Shown piece by piece: positions 53,715-64,000 of a DNA stretch of 64,000 nucleotides. Below the pieces are notes generated by a model that made no database searches, was not told where the DNA came from, and saw only the letters and a program-made list of their open reading frames with translations. The DNA is from Cyclospora cayetanensis (Eukaryota; Apicomplexa; Conoidasida; Eucoccidiorida; Eimeriidae), in NCBI RefSeq assembly GCF_002999335.1, contig NW_020312772.1:1-64000 (forward strand), written 5' to 3'. The position numbers and the translations under genes are program-made. Each line of letters begins with the position of its first letter. Positions within the stretch are counted from its first letter, which is position 1.

Positions 53715-56700
53715 ATGCCACAGACGTGTGCGTCGCTTGGCATTCCCCAACCTTTTCGGGGGAACTTCTCCTTTCTTCGACGCCTCTTCTTCTTCACAGC
53801 AGCAGCAGGCATAGTAGGGGTGGTGCTGGCTATCCGCGCAGAAGCTCGAGCATGGTCAAAAGGAACTGTCACGCATGGTCCAGCTACGGATCCTTCCCAA
53901 TGGGAAGACCGCCTCTCCCCTGTTTCCTCCATTCTTGTTTTTGTCGGGGCAGATGAAGTGGCCGCTCTAAGAGAGGCACTGCCCTTTCAGTATGCCAATG
54001 TTACTTTGCCGGTAAGTATGTTGTGGCGGAAGAGCTCACGAGAGTCTGCGTGCTTTCGTGTGCACGAAGCCTCAGACGTGCACAACACTGGAAATCGGCA
54101 AGGCACTCGAGTTTTTGTTAGCCTCGGCGTGCCATCTGCCCATTCCCTGAATCTTTTGGGCCTGCCCGTGTAGCAGCCTTGTTGGTGGAGAGTCCAGCAT
54201 TCTTGTCTCTCTATATGTCTTTCGAATGCGTTTTCATGTCTGCTCTCAGGAGCAGCGCCTTGTAGCCACCAGGACGGTTGGCACCGTTTTCACGGACCAA
54301 CTTTCCGAGCTGGGCAGCTCACCGTTGAAGAAACTCCGTACAACAGCCGTCCACCAAGTTGAGAGACCTCTGAAGGTCAATGTAGAAGGACCATATGAAG
54401 TCCGCTGTCTTGAAGGTGGGCGTTAGCAAAGCTTGAGCGTCCGATGTGATGGGGTAGCGGAGATGAAAGCGACGCAGGCAGAGACTCATGACAGATCTTG
54501 CAGGCCTTTGTGTTCTTTAAAGTGAATTAATTACACGTCATATAGACTCTTTGGTTGCCATGTGTGGCACTTTCAAAGGTGGCGTGGCCATGTTAGTCTC
54601 CATCGGTCATGTTCACGTGTACGACGGCCTGTACTACGCGCATCTGTACGTACACCGCGAAGATGGAAGCAAACTGACAATCCTCCCCGACTCGCTTCCC
54701 CTGGCAGCTTTAAATCCATTTCTGTGGGGTAACAATCGCCCTCAAAGTAGGCCTGTTCGCCATCCTATTGGCCGTGGCATCCCTGCGATAGTTCGCCGTA
54801 CAGACAGCACGCAGGAAACTTTTTCTCTGCTGGTTACGCTGCTACAACCGATACGGTATTATGGGACTGCTTTCGAGGCTTCTTTCTACACTTCTATTTC
54901 TCATAGCTCTTTCTACCAGAGATTTGCCGATGTATTCGCAGATGTTTCCACCTTCAGAGGAACCGCCGTCTGTCCGCATCAAGGGGCTAAGCTTCAGGTA
55001 GTTGAGGGATGGCCAGTCAAGGTGCCAAGTAAGCCGCAAACCTATGCACATATATGTATTGCTACATACATACATGTGAACATATATGCTCCATTCACTA
55101 AGGCAAGGAACAATTCACCCAAGAGTATGTACGCTAGGCCATACCATGTATCGAAGCGGGTTCTATCTGTTTGTTGGCTTCCATTATGCGCGTTCCCTCC
55201 GCGTGCTTCCCCTTTGGGCGTTCCCTCCGCGTGCTTCCCCTTTGGGGCTTTTGTTTCCTCCAGCCTTTTGTCTTTGTCTGTCAGCCTTCTGCCTCATTTC
55301 AACGTTCGCCTGTGGCCTTCTTCGCCGTCTTCTTTCACTGCCTCCCCTTTTCCATTTTTGCACCCACAGTGCTTTTTTTCTCTGCCGTGTATTTTGCAAG
55401 CACAGAGGGAGCAGTGCACAGCCTTATTTTCTGCCTTTCCACGTTTCGTTCATCTACGCGTTCTTCCACGTCACTGCGCTGTTCTCAGCGTAGTTGCCTG
55501 TTTCCATCTGTCAATGGCTCCCTTTCTCCGCCTTTCCTGGTTCTCTCTCGCCCCTTAGTCCATCTGTCTGTCTCTGTGCAGTAATAGCTCGTGCTTTGAA
55601 GGCATGCACCCTTAAGCTGTAGTTGAATCTCTCCACTCTTCCGCGGTTTCTCTGCAGAGTTTGCGGACGGCCCCTGGGAGGTGACCGTCCTGGTAGAACG
55701 GTGCTTCCTCACGCCCTCAAGCGACAAAAAGCAGCACCTGCTGCATGCAGATCTGAAAGTTCTAAAAGTTCCTAGAGACACCGTCTTTCTTGCTGGTTTC
55801 AAACTCCAGTCTCTCCCTTTTGCCGGCTACGTGTCTCTACCCTCAAAATACCACGGGTGCGCCTACATGTTCCTAGATACCCTGTTGTCTCCTACCTCCT
55901 CTTATCTCTCCAGATTATTATTACTGCTTACCCGGCAGCTCTTCTGCTCGGCTTTCAATATCTCCACCACCTCCATTATCCTGTCTATGACCTCCATTAC
56001 CCCTTCTCTCTGGCCCCTCTCCTTCCGCATGTATTGGCTGCCATGTCTTCCTGTATCCTTCGTCCTTTCGCGGCTTCCACCTTTGCCGCTTTGCAACTTC
56101 ACCCTTCCTACCCATTCATTTGCTACTGCCACCTTTCCCTTTTCGGCCATGAGGGGACGACGCTCGCGAATGGTCTGAGTTACTGGAAGTCAGCGATTGT
56201 TGCTCGAACGGCAAACCGTTTACCCTGACTGTGGCTCAGAGTTTTCCTTCGTAGACAGGCGCAGTGAACGGTGTATATGCATGTATGTAGATATGTGTTT
56301 CTGTGTATCGATGAGCTACAAAATTTCTCGTGACGTTGGGTTTTTGGGTAAGCGTAAACGTCCAGCGTCTCTCCTTTCAGAGCATGACGTTCCTTGTCGA
56401 GCAGACTTTTGGTATGTTTGTTGCAGCTTAGAGGCAGCCATCGTAAGGGAGAGGATCATAGGGAGGAGTTGCCTTCTCAGACGGACAGAGGCTAAGAGCA
56501 ATGTAGAACTGAAATGTGATGAGCTCATCGATGCAAAGCTTGCATCTCTCAGTAAGGGTCTACGGTTCAATTTATTGTAGTGAGGGTTTACGATGTATAG
56601 GAATAGATTTGAGGGCGCAAGGCTCATGAACATACGAATATATTCCGTTTCGCTTTCAAAAGTAAAATTCGGATCCAGCGGCAGCGAGTCGTATATGCAA

Positions 56701-58623
56701 TTTTGATAAGGCGTGTGGCCTTAGGACTTGTTTCGCGTGTTCCTATCAGACAAGCTATATAAAGACCGTCCTCCTCTGCTCAAAACCATAAAGGGGGTGG
56801 GCCTCTTGATGGGCTGCTCTGTAGGCGCCTTTGCAATTGCGGCTTTCATGCAGCTCTTGGGCAGCATTGATGGAAAGGTGAGAGAAGATTTTTGTTCTTC
56901 GTCGTATACTTTTTGTGGGCTAGCCATTTTTTGTGTGTAGCTGCATTTACTCCTGTTTTTTCATGGCCCTTCACCAGTTGTTCAGTTGGATACTCCTGCC
57001 TTCGCCCTCATGTTGCTAGCATGGGTGATATGATGGTCTTCTTGCGCTTGTTGTGCTTTTTGCGTCATACGCGTCGTTGCTGCCCTTCCTCGGTCTTATT
57101 AAGCTGGGTGCAGTGCCTCGCAGATGCATGAATCTGGAGCATCGAAACTCATGGTGCTTGGCTGTGTGCTGGTCTTCAGCCGATGGGAGACCCTGAAGGC
57201 TGCGTTGCAGTGGGAGCTGTTTCCGCCATAGTCTCTATTCTTGCTGCTCTGGTAGATGCTCCCCGTGTCGGCTTGAAGTACTGGCGCTGGAGGGAGAAGT
57301 TCAGAAGAAAGACAGGTAAGAGAGTCAGCCGCCTTCTGTAAAACTAAAAGCTGCAATGCGGAGAAGCAGCGTGATGAGATGCCGAATGGTGTTTTGCACT
57401 TGTTACGCTGAATGTCCGAGAAGCTGTTCGGGAGAGAGGGTGCAAGGATTTTACAAGTTTTCGCATGCGCACGTGTATCTTCATTATGCTATGGTGTATG
57501 CAAGCGTTGATGTCATTGCTTACATATCGCCTTTTCAGGCCGCATCGTTGAGCAGACGGTGAAGAACTCTGCAGGAGATCACGCTACAAAGGGGGTGTTC
57601 CTGGACTTCTTGCTCGTAGTGCCTGCTAGCGAACTTAGAAAAAAGCGGGGGTTAGAGCAGGAAGAATCTGTGTCTCTCACACGGTCTCAAGAGCTGGCGT
57701 ATGCGGACATTATAGAAGTGCTGCAGCTACGTGCGGAGGCTGCAGCCCTCAATGATATTCCTTTGAAAGCCAGCGAGCTGGAGAGTTTGGATATGCCAAA
57801 AGACATGAAAGCGCAACTAGCGCGACATTCAGACGAAGCTGAGCTCCTCAAAGAGGTAGCACAAAGAAGCTCTACTACTGGCTTGCGCTTCGGAGAAGAC
57901 GGTAGTGTGAGAGTTCCTTCTCATATGGTTTTCGCACGAGTCTACCATGCCGCGGCCGACAAAGCCACGCAAGCCGTGGAGGCTGTGGCGGGAATTCCTG
58001 CGCATCCAGTGTTCGCCCTCTTATTGAGAAAGGCGCTGCTCGTCGGTCATCACCTCTGGAGAGAGCTTAGTGAAGTACAGGGGTTCCCCAAAATAGCTCT
58101 CCCCGCAAGCCAGCCGATGGATTTTGTTCCTCTGTCCCTGTGCTCTACTGTGTATAATCGGCTGAAGGAGTCTGGGAAGCTGCTAGGGGATGCGCAGCTT
58201 GCGCAAGGGATTAAGGAGAGGCTTCTAGAGATTCAGGCATCCGAAGAAGCTGGATTAAAAGCGCTACTGGAGGCTAAAATCAAGGAAGCCGTCGATAGAT
58301 TCATGCAAGCTCTGGCGACTGCGGAAACTGAAGGAACAGTGGGAGCGCACAGGGAGGCTTTAGAGAGTAGGCTTGATGAGATGAAGCGGTTTTTCGCTGC
58401 AGCAAACGTTTCCGATGATATGCTGCCGCCGTCAATCTTCACAAAGTTGAAGAACTTGGATGATAGTGAGAGCGAGGGCATCGACTTCGATATCTCAGAG
58501 GACGGCTCTAATAAAGAAGAATTTAATGAACCCTCAGCGGCTTCTGGCAGTAGGGCGGGCAAGGCCGAGGAAGGGGAGGATGAGGAGATTCCAATGTTCG
58601 ATGCCGAAGATTTCTGGAGCTAA
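53715..58623 (+). CDS. Large unrecognised membrane protein with an acidic C-terminus
   Basis: I do not recognise the family. ATG 53715 is the first in-frame Met. Exons with matching phases are 53715-54011, 54250-54415, 54546-55028 and 55658-55856, then a probable 56427-56551, then 56725-56877, 57180-57315 and 57539-58623 (TAA). Only the joins around 56.4-56.7 kb are unsettled. A hydrophobic helix lies near residues 20-45 (FFFTAAAGIVGVVLAIRAEA). A long soluble region follows (EQRLVATRTVGTVFTDQL, FKGGVAMLVSIGHVHVYDGL). Two more helices come later: GVGLLMGCSVGAFAIAAFMQ and VAVGAVSAIVSILAALVDAP. The last exon is a 361-codon helical, charged domain (LLKEVAQRSSTTGLRFGED; KIKEAVDRFMQALATAE) that ends in an acidic tail (DFDISEDG, GEDEEIPMFDAEDFWS). 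No homopolymers interrupt it, which suggests constraint. Possibly an organelle membrane protein, but this is only inferred from the helices. Confidence 0.78.
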
Positions 58624-59339
58624 TTCTCCTGCTGCAGGTGTCGCCGTTGTTGGCGCTTTTCTCCCTTTCTTCCCTGCACAGGAAGGCCCTGTGGACAAAC
58701 TATTCGCATTTTTCAGTTGGGATTTGCTAGTCGAGAGTCCTAGAGTCATCACAGTAGTGCCAGTGCCACCCTCCCCGGAGCATGCAAGTCCAAAAGGTTG
58801 CCACGCAGATTTGCTGGCGGTGTTGTGCTTTACTCGCAATTTGATCTCCACAACCCGCCGCTTCAGAACGCTGTGAGCCCCTATTCAAAAAAGGTTTTGG
58901 GAGACTTATTTCAGCAAATGATCATGACAGCTATCTTATAATTTGTCCTGTCATCCCGCTTGTAAAGCAGGCACCTAATTAGCTACAGGAAGGGGCCCAT
59001 AGCTGTAGTCTTGGTTTTACCAGGCTCTAACCAAGCCTTCTCGAGCAGAATGTCATCTCAGCAGACTAGAGCCTACTTCTAATCTCTATTCTTTGAGTTG
59101 TTTCCTCAAGAAGGGGCTCTTGTACTGCCCATTTCCACCCTTCAACCCTCCCTCAAGGACGTTTCTCTTTGTTTACAGTTCCCAGTGTTCACGATTTACA
59201 GGTGCCTTGCAAGCAGATACAACCACATGGCGGGTGGTGGGGAAGTTTGCATCGCAAGCCAGTCCCTACTCAGGGCCCCTGGGAACTCAAACCCTCCTGA
59301 CACTATCAGCTACCACCACCTCGATGGGAGGTGTGGGAG
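58624..59339. other. Tail-to-tail intergenic region
   Basis: It lies between the stop of the plus-strand membrane-protein gene and the stop of the minus-strand methyltransferase. It probably holds both 3' untranslated regions. No gene is supported. Confidence 0.5.
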
Positions 59340-62300
59340 TCAACCATCCGACTTGGTATTTCCCTCTGACTTTTCGTCAGTTTCCTCTCTGCCCTTCTTC
59401 GCGACTATCAAATATGTTGTGCCTAAAAGAGAGCAGCGATAGCAGCCGCGCATGCAGCACCGACAGTAAGCTGTGGCTCCCGCCATCGCTCCCTCTGGGC
59501 TAGTGAAACAAATAGGCAAGGGAGCAGCAGTGGTGTAGAAGGCGCACACACATGCAAAAGTGTAATCTGCATATCCCAAATTCAGAAAGGACTATTGCCA
59601 AGCGTTATTCCTAAAAGGGCTAGCCATCTCACCGAAATTTTTTCGCTTAGCACTGACGACCTCGAATCCGGCCTGTACGCACCAGCAGAGGATTCTTTGT
59701 GCGTTATTAGGGACTCTGACATTGCACGTGCCTCCATCTACACTTTTATAGGAGGCCCTTCAATGAGCGCTTGGCGTCTACTGGTTTCAAGCTGCTTGAG
59801 AGCTAGTCCAAGAAACCACTAGAACGCCATAATAATGTTCAAAGATAGCTTGCAGGGCTAGGCCCCATGAATTCTCCTCAAGGGTTTACAAGTGGTCGCA
59901 GGAATGTGCACACATACGTATGTACATGTATATATGTATGCATACTCACGTACATACATACAGGCATACCTGTTTGACCAAATCCACTACGGGGCGGTTG
60001 GGGTAGCATCCAAATTGCTTAACGTGATGCGCACAACCCCGGGATAAAATGAGATTTACCAACGGCCACGAGGAGGCACCGTGCTCCAGCAAGAGAAGAG
60101 ATCCCTCCTAAAACAAATTGAGACAAGTTTGAGGCAGCGACACACATGAGCAGACGCACAAAGATCGGCTGTCCCTTGTACGGATGCTTATCTCACGGAG
60201 AGCAGAGTAAGAAACAGGGGGACGCAAAGGCAGGGACCGTGCAGAAGACAGAAACGACAATGTAGGAGAGAAAGTAAAAGGACGAAGGCACAGGGAAGGA
60301 GGGGGTGGGTGGGTGCGGAACGGGCGAAAGACGGCGATATGCAAGAGACGGAACAACTTTGCAGAGGGAGAAACTGGTCACATCGGCGAAATCTGAGAGG
60401 CCAGAAGGCGCCAAGCGCCAAGGCAGGGCCCCTAACGATCCAGAGGGATATGATTGCAAAAGCAGTAGATGGTATCGAGGCAGCAGAGAGTCCATCTTTA
60501 GAGTGCTCTCCACGAGCCTGCTCTCGGGTTTTTCTTCTTGGAAGACTCTGGGGGAAGGGGGGATGGGGGTTCTTAGGAGTAAAGAATCCAGGAAGCCCGC
60601 AGAGTTCGAAGGGGAGACAAGAATCATACCGTGCAAACGCTCATGCATGGCAACACACCCCCTGCCTCCTTGGGCATACAATGAGCCCTCATGGTGGTCC
60701 TCTGAACACCATGGACAGGGAAAGGAGAGGCCTTCCTAAAGCGCGAAAAAGCGTTGCATGGGGAAGCCGCTCACCGGCTGCAGCACTCGCCGCAGTTCCT
60801 TCAGAGTTTTGACAGGGTCTTCGTACGAGCAAAGCGCTGTGCATCAAGCTCGCACATGTTGTGAAGCCTCGCCATCATGCAGAAGGGGCCCTTTGTCGTG
60901 CTAGGTGTCGTGAGTGGGGGTTGGTGATCGTTTCAGCTACGGTGGTGGTGTGTTGCGACTAAAAGGGCGAAAGATGGGGATCTATCGCATGCAGCTCGGC
61001 GCTCTAGGGTTTACGGCGAGGCGGACCAAAGGTTTCAACAACTGCATGGTATTTTTCTGCCGGGTCAGGCAGTTTGCAGGCGTTGGCAAGACGGAAGGAG
61101 TGAGGGATCGTTCCGAGTTCCCCTGGAAATGCAAACAAGAGACACTCCGAGTGGCCACGCCAGTCAGAAGTAGAAAGATGGAGTGGGGCTTGTCTCTTCC
61201 TAGGGAGGGAGCTATGCAGAGGCTGCTGAACTTTTGATCGCTTTTTCCTCATGCGCTGACTGACTGGTTGTTTGGTGCGGCTCTGGGTGCACAGCCGTGG
61301 GGTCGCATGCATGCACGCCCAGCGTGTGCCTTTACTCCCTTTCGTGAATAACTAAGACAGGCACGAAGCATGAGACGCGAAGGGTCACTAGACACCAGAA
61401 AGGCCAAATGACTAGCGGCGGAAGGCGGATGAGGCGGCAAAGGGCGCACAGAGAGAGAGCTGCATGCATGCATGCATGGATGCACGGTGGGAGCACAGCA
61501 CAGGCACGAGAGAGCTGCTGCTGAATTCGAGTTGGGAGATTATTCGGAGCGATGCGGTACAAACCTTTCTTTGTCCTTGCCTCCTCGACCATAGGACTGC
61601 AAAAGTCCGTCACCTAATCCACGCAGTCGCAGCAAGCGGAAGTGGAGCGCGTTGCATTTCTGACGTTTATCAGAGAATCCCCCAAGAGAAACGCTTACCT
61701 GCCCTTCACGAGATCAAGCCCTTCTGATTGCCAGACCCTTCGGCTCCTAGCCAGTCGCACTAAGCACCCCACTTGAATAACTTAGCCGTCCATGCCACCC
61801 CCTAATGGGCAAGACTTTGCGCCTTGGAGAGAGCTGCTAGCTATCGAGGGAATCCTGCCTACGAGCCTCTAAGAGGACTTACAGTGAGGCTTCTGACGCG
61901 CGCATTGTCGTAATATCGGAAATTGCGCCCAGTGCCTGCGTGTGCAAAGGAGACAAGGCTTTTTTCAAAAAGGATTTTACTGTTTCGCGACAAGGCCGCT
62001 GCTGAAGGGCCTCGGCGAGGCTCGGGAAATAGAGCTGCATCTGAAGTATGGCGATAAAGTTTCAAGTTTTGTTAAAGTGAAGCAGACGTAAGGCACGCAT
62101 TTAAAGGGCTGGGATTCATAGATGCAGAGAAATATCTTTGCGAACCTGCAGCAACCTCAAGAACATCCCCTTTGGCCTGCTGTATCAACTCCTTCCGCCA
62201 CCTACCTATACCCATGAGCTGCACTCCATACACAAATGCATCGGCACAGCCAGATACATATACATACAGAGAGAATGACATAGACCAACAAAAAGCGCAT

Positions 62301-62999
62301 GCACAGACAGTTATACACACACAGATACACAGACAATTATACACACATAGACATAGATCCATACACACAGACAGTTATACACACATAGACACACAGACAC
62401 TTATACACACACAGACACACACAGACACTTATACACACACAGAGACAAACAGACAGAGACGCACACAGAGACATATAGACACAGACACACAGACAGTTAT
62501 ACACACATTCACATACTCGAAACCGCACAAAGGGGATGATGAGAGGGGTTGGTGCTGCGGAAAGCATGCGAAATCAGCGGCCAGTGAGCTAAGGCTTCGG
62601 TGGGTAAGACGAGGGTGTGTGTGGGAATTGAGGATCAGGCCTGACGATTTCCTGGAAGAAGACCTCTCTGTCCCAGCCTCCAGCCTTTGTTGCGAAAATA
62701 CGACGACGTTCTGCCTCTGACAGCGCACCACACCTGACTGTGTCACGACAGGGTGCAAGCGGCACGAGAAAAAGCGTGACTGACTGCACAGCCACAGCAA
62801 TACAGCGTTGCGCGGCAGCGCTGCCGCAGCAGAGGAGACTCCTTGGCAGTCCAACTAGCGTGCCAGCTAGCTGACCTGTAGGAAGGGCCTCCTCAGCAGG
62901 CGGAGGCGCAGATGCAACTCGATAAGTAAAGCCCATAAATGCAGAGGCACAAAATACGGAAGCCCCCGCCACTAAGCGCAGGCTGTGGTTTCGCAGCAT
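59340..62999 (-). CDS. OMS1-like SAM-dependent methyltransferase, probably mitochondrial
   Basis: Class I methyltransferase (Methyltransf_11 type) of the OMS1 family; the yeast member sits in the mitochondrial inner membrane. Nine exons join with consistent phase: 62999-62646, 62218-62146, 61935-61883, 61613-61565, 61122-61027, 60836-60775, 60107-59970, 59672-59633 and 59422-59340. They total 948 nt, 315 residues. The N-terminus (MLRNHSLRLVAGASVFCAS) is basic and hydrophobic, fitting a mitochondrial presequence, and a second hydrophobic stretch precedes the enzyme domain. Motif I is GDVLEVAAG plus TGRNFRYY across a phase-1 intron. Next come the acidic-loop equivalent VTDFCSPMVEEARTKK, KLPDPAEKYHAVVETF, ALCSYEDPVKTLKELRRVLQ, SLLLLEHGASSWPLVN, FGCYPNRPVVDLV and AGFEVVSAKRKNF joined to GTTYLIVAKKG. 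Only about a quarter of the gene is coding. Intron 1 holds a CA microsatellite. Confidence 0.93.
59919..59965. repeat. TATG/TACA-rich run
   Basis: Imperfect ACATACGTATG-type sequence immediately downstream of methyltransferase exon 7, inside an intron. Confidence 0.8.
62275..62515. repeat. CA microsatellite in methyltransferase intron 1
   Basis: ACACACAGACA and TTATACACACA words repeat for about 240 bp within the first intron (62645-62219). Long ORFs on both strands here come only from the repeat. Confidence 0.92.
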
Positions 63000-64000
63000 T
63001 GCCTACAACGCAAACACACCCCGACACACTACACTGTGTGAAAAATCCCTTCTCTTGAGCCTGGCTGTTAGCCGAGGAGTTGAGTGCTGCGCTCTGCCTC
63101 TAGGCTTCCAAAAAAGGGCTCATTGCTGTGAGGGGGCTGCTGCAGGAGCTGAAAGAAGCATCTTGCGGCATGAAGTTGCATTCGAAAACACACACTGCCC
63201 TTTGTATCGCGCGCGGAATCCGAGAGTTCCCTGGCGAAGGCGAGAAACACAACCCCACTGCTTTGCCTGACGGCCAGGGATTGACGCTTTTCTGTCGAGA
63301 GCCCTGAAGGGCGCTTGGAGGTGAAAGAGATTTTTACCTAGCGCCAAGAACTCTTCTTAGAAGTTGAGGTGCCAGCCTTGACAGTCTAACGATGCGCTAA
63401 AAATGCACCTTGTCGCTGTACAAAAAACGCCGTGCCTCAATTATTCGATACCCTTCACCCCAAGCGAGTACCCCATGAACCTCATGGCGAATATCGAAAT
63501 CCGCATGCAGAACCCGCCCCCTGCCCTTTGCAACCAACTCGCATGACCGCTTTACTGCTCAAATATATATTTAGGAACAATAACTGACAAAAACAAGGGG
63601 ATCAACAACGTTAATTCATTCTCTAGACAACACGTCGGGGGGCCCCCCGGCGACACCCATATGTTCTGGGGGCCCTTCAAGGGCCCCTCCGGGGTAGGCT
63701 TGCCAAGTTCGTAAGAACGTGCCAAGATTAGTAACGGCCGTTATGCGCAAAAGGGTTGCCTCTTCCACAGCAAAAAACATCTTTAGCTTTCCCACGCACT
63801 CGCCGTGGAGGGAAATCGATGGGGTGTATGCGGAACTGCAGGCTAGAGTAGCGCTTAGGCCCCGAACCGTGAGGCTCTCCACAAGAAAGAGTGCAGGCAG
63901 TCGTACGAGACACGAGACCCACTTCTGCTAAAACTGTTGAAGATCAAGAGATTCGGATCTGAGCTTTAAGAAGGGATCCCGTGTCGCTCACCAAACCGTA
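63000..64000. other. Upstream of the methyltransferase; right edge
   Basis: The methyltransferase promoter should lie just above 63000. A GGGGGGCCCCCC palindrome lies at 63637-63648, with another GGGGGCCC/GGGCCC cluster at 63668-63690. A minus ORF at 63616-63882 contains CVGKLKMFFAVEEATLLRIT but shows no family or clear splice sites. It could belong to a gene outside the window. Confidence 0.4.

Noticed and set aside
55086..55584. Two overlapping plus ORFs with repeated CFPFG/PSACFPF motifs
   Set aside because: They lie in the intron between the exons ending at 55028 and starting at 55658, whose phases match; the motif comes from a short duplicated stretch near 55190-55250.
59093..59503. 136-codon plus-strand ORF
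   Set aside because: It lies opposite the last methyltransferase exon and the shared 3' region, and its composition is not protein-like.

Overview
The window looks like nuclear DNA from a coccidian apicomplexan, most like Eimeria. The signs are very frequent CAG/AGC-type trinucleotide runs read as Gln, Ala or Ser homopolymers inside genes, many short GT-AG introns, TG/CA microsatellites inside introns, and a membrane-anchored cathepsin L. The species is inferred; no search was run.

Layout, left to right. 1-4.4 kb: a Gln-rich plus-strand gene cut by the left edge, with a (AGC)42 run at the edge. 4.5-6.1 kb, minus: RNA polymerase III subunit RPC8, six exons with consistent phases. 6.9-11.1 kb, plus: a major facilitator transporter in about ten exons. 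11.1-14.2 kb: no convincing gene. 14.2-17.9 kb, minus: a large armadillo-like protein. About 19.2-23.0 kb, plus: a TRF4/PAPD5-type non-canonical poly(A) polymerase with a low-complexity insert in the catalytic domain. 25.1-28.3 kb, plus: an unrecognised membrane protein. 28.3-30.0 kb: no supported gene. 30.0-32.8 kb, minus: cathepsin L. 35.0-35.4 kb, minus: an isolated exon-like ORF. 35.9-39.6 kb, minus: an importin-alpha-like ARM protein. 40.7-42.1 kb, plus: elongation factor 1-beta in three exons. 42.9-44.0 kb, minus: an unrecognised multi-exon gene. 46.2-49.2 kb: a CAG-rich stretch with in-frame stops and frame changes. 49.9-53.7 kb: nothing convincing. 53.7-58.6 kb, plus: a large unrecognised membrane protein. 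59.3-63.0 kb, minus: an OMS1-like methyltransferase in nine exons. 63-64 kb: nothing convincing.

There is no operon logic; these are independent eukaryotic genes. Several serve basic functions: Pol III transcription (RPC8), translation elongation (eEF1B), RNA tailing (TRF4-like), nuclear import (importin-alpha-like), membrane transport (MFS), lysosome-type proteolysis (cathepsin L) and probably mitochondrial methylation (OMS1-like). Exon models were built by hand from splice sites, phase and recognisable family motifs. The RPC8, eEF1B and methyltransferase models are complete and in frame; the others are partial as stated. No CRISPR array, viral element, transposase, rRNA or tRNA gene was seen.
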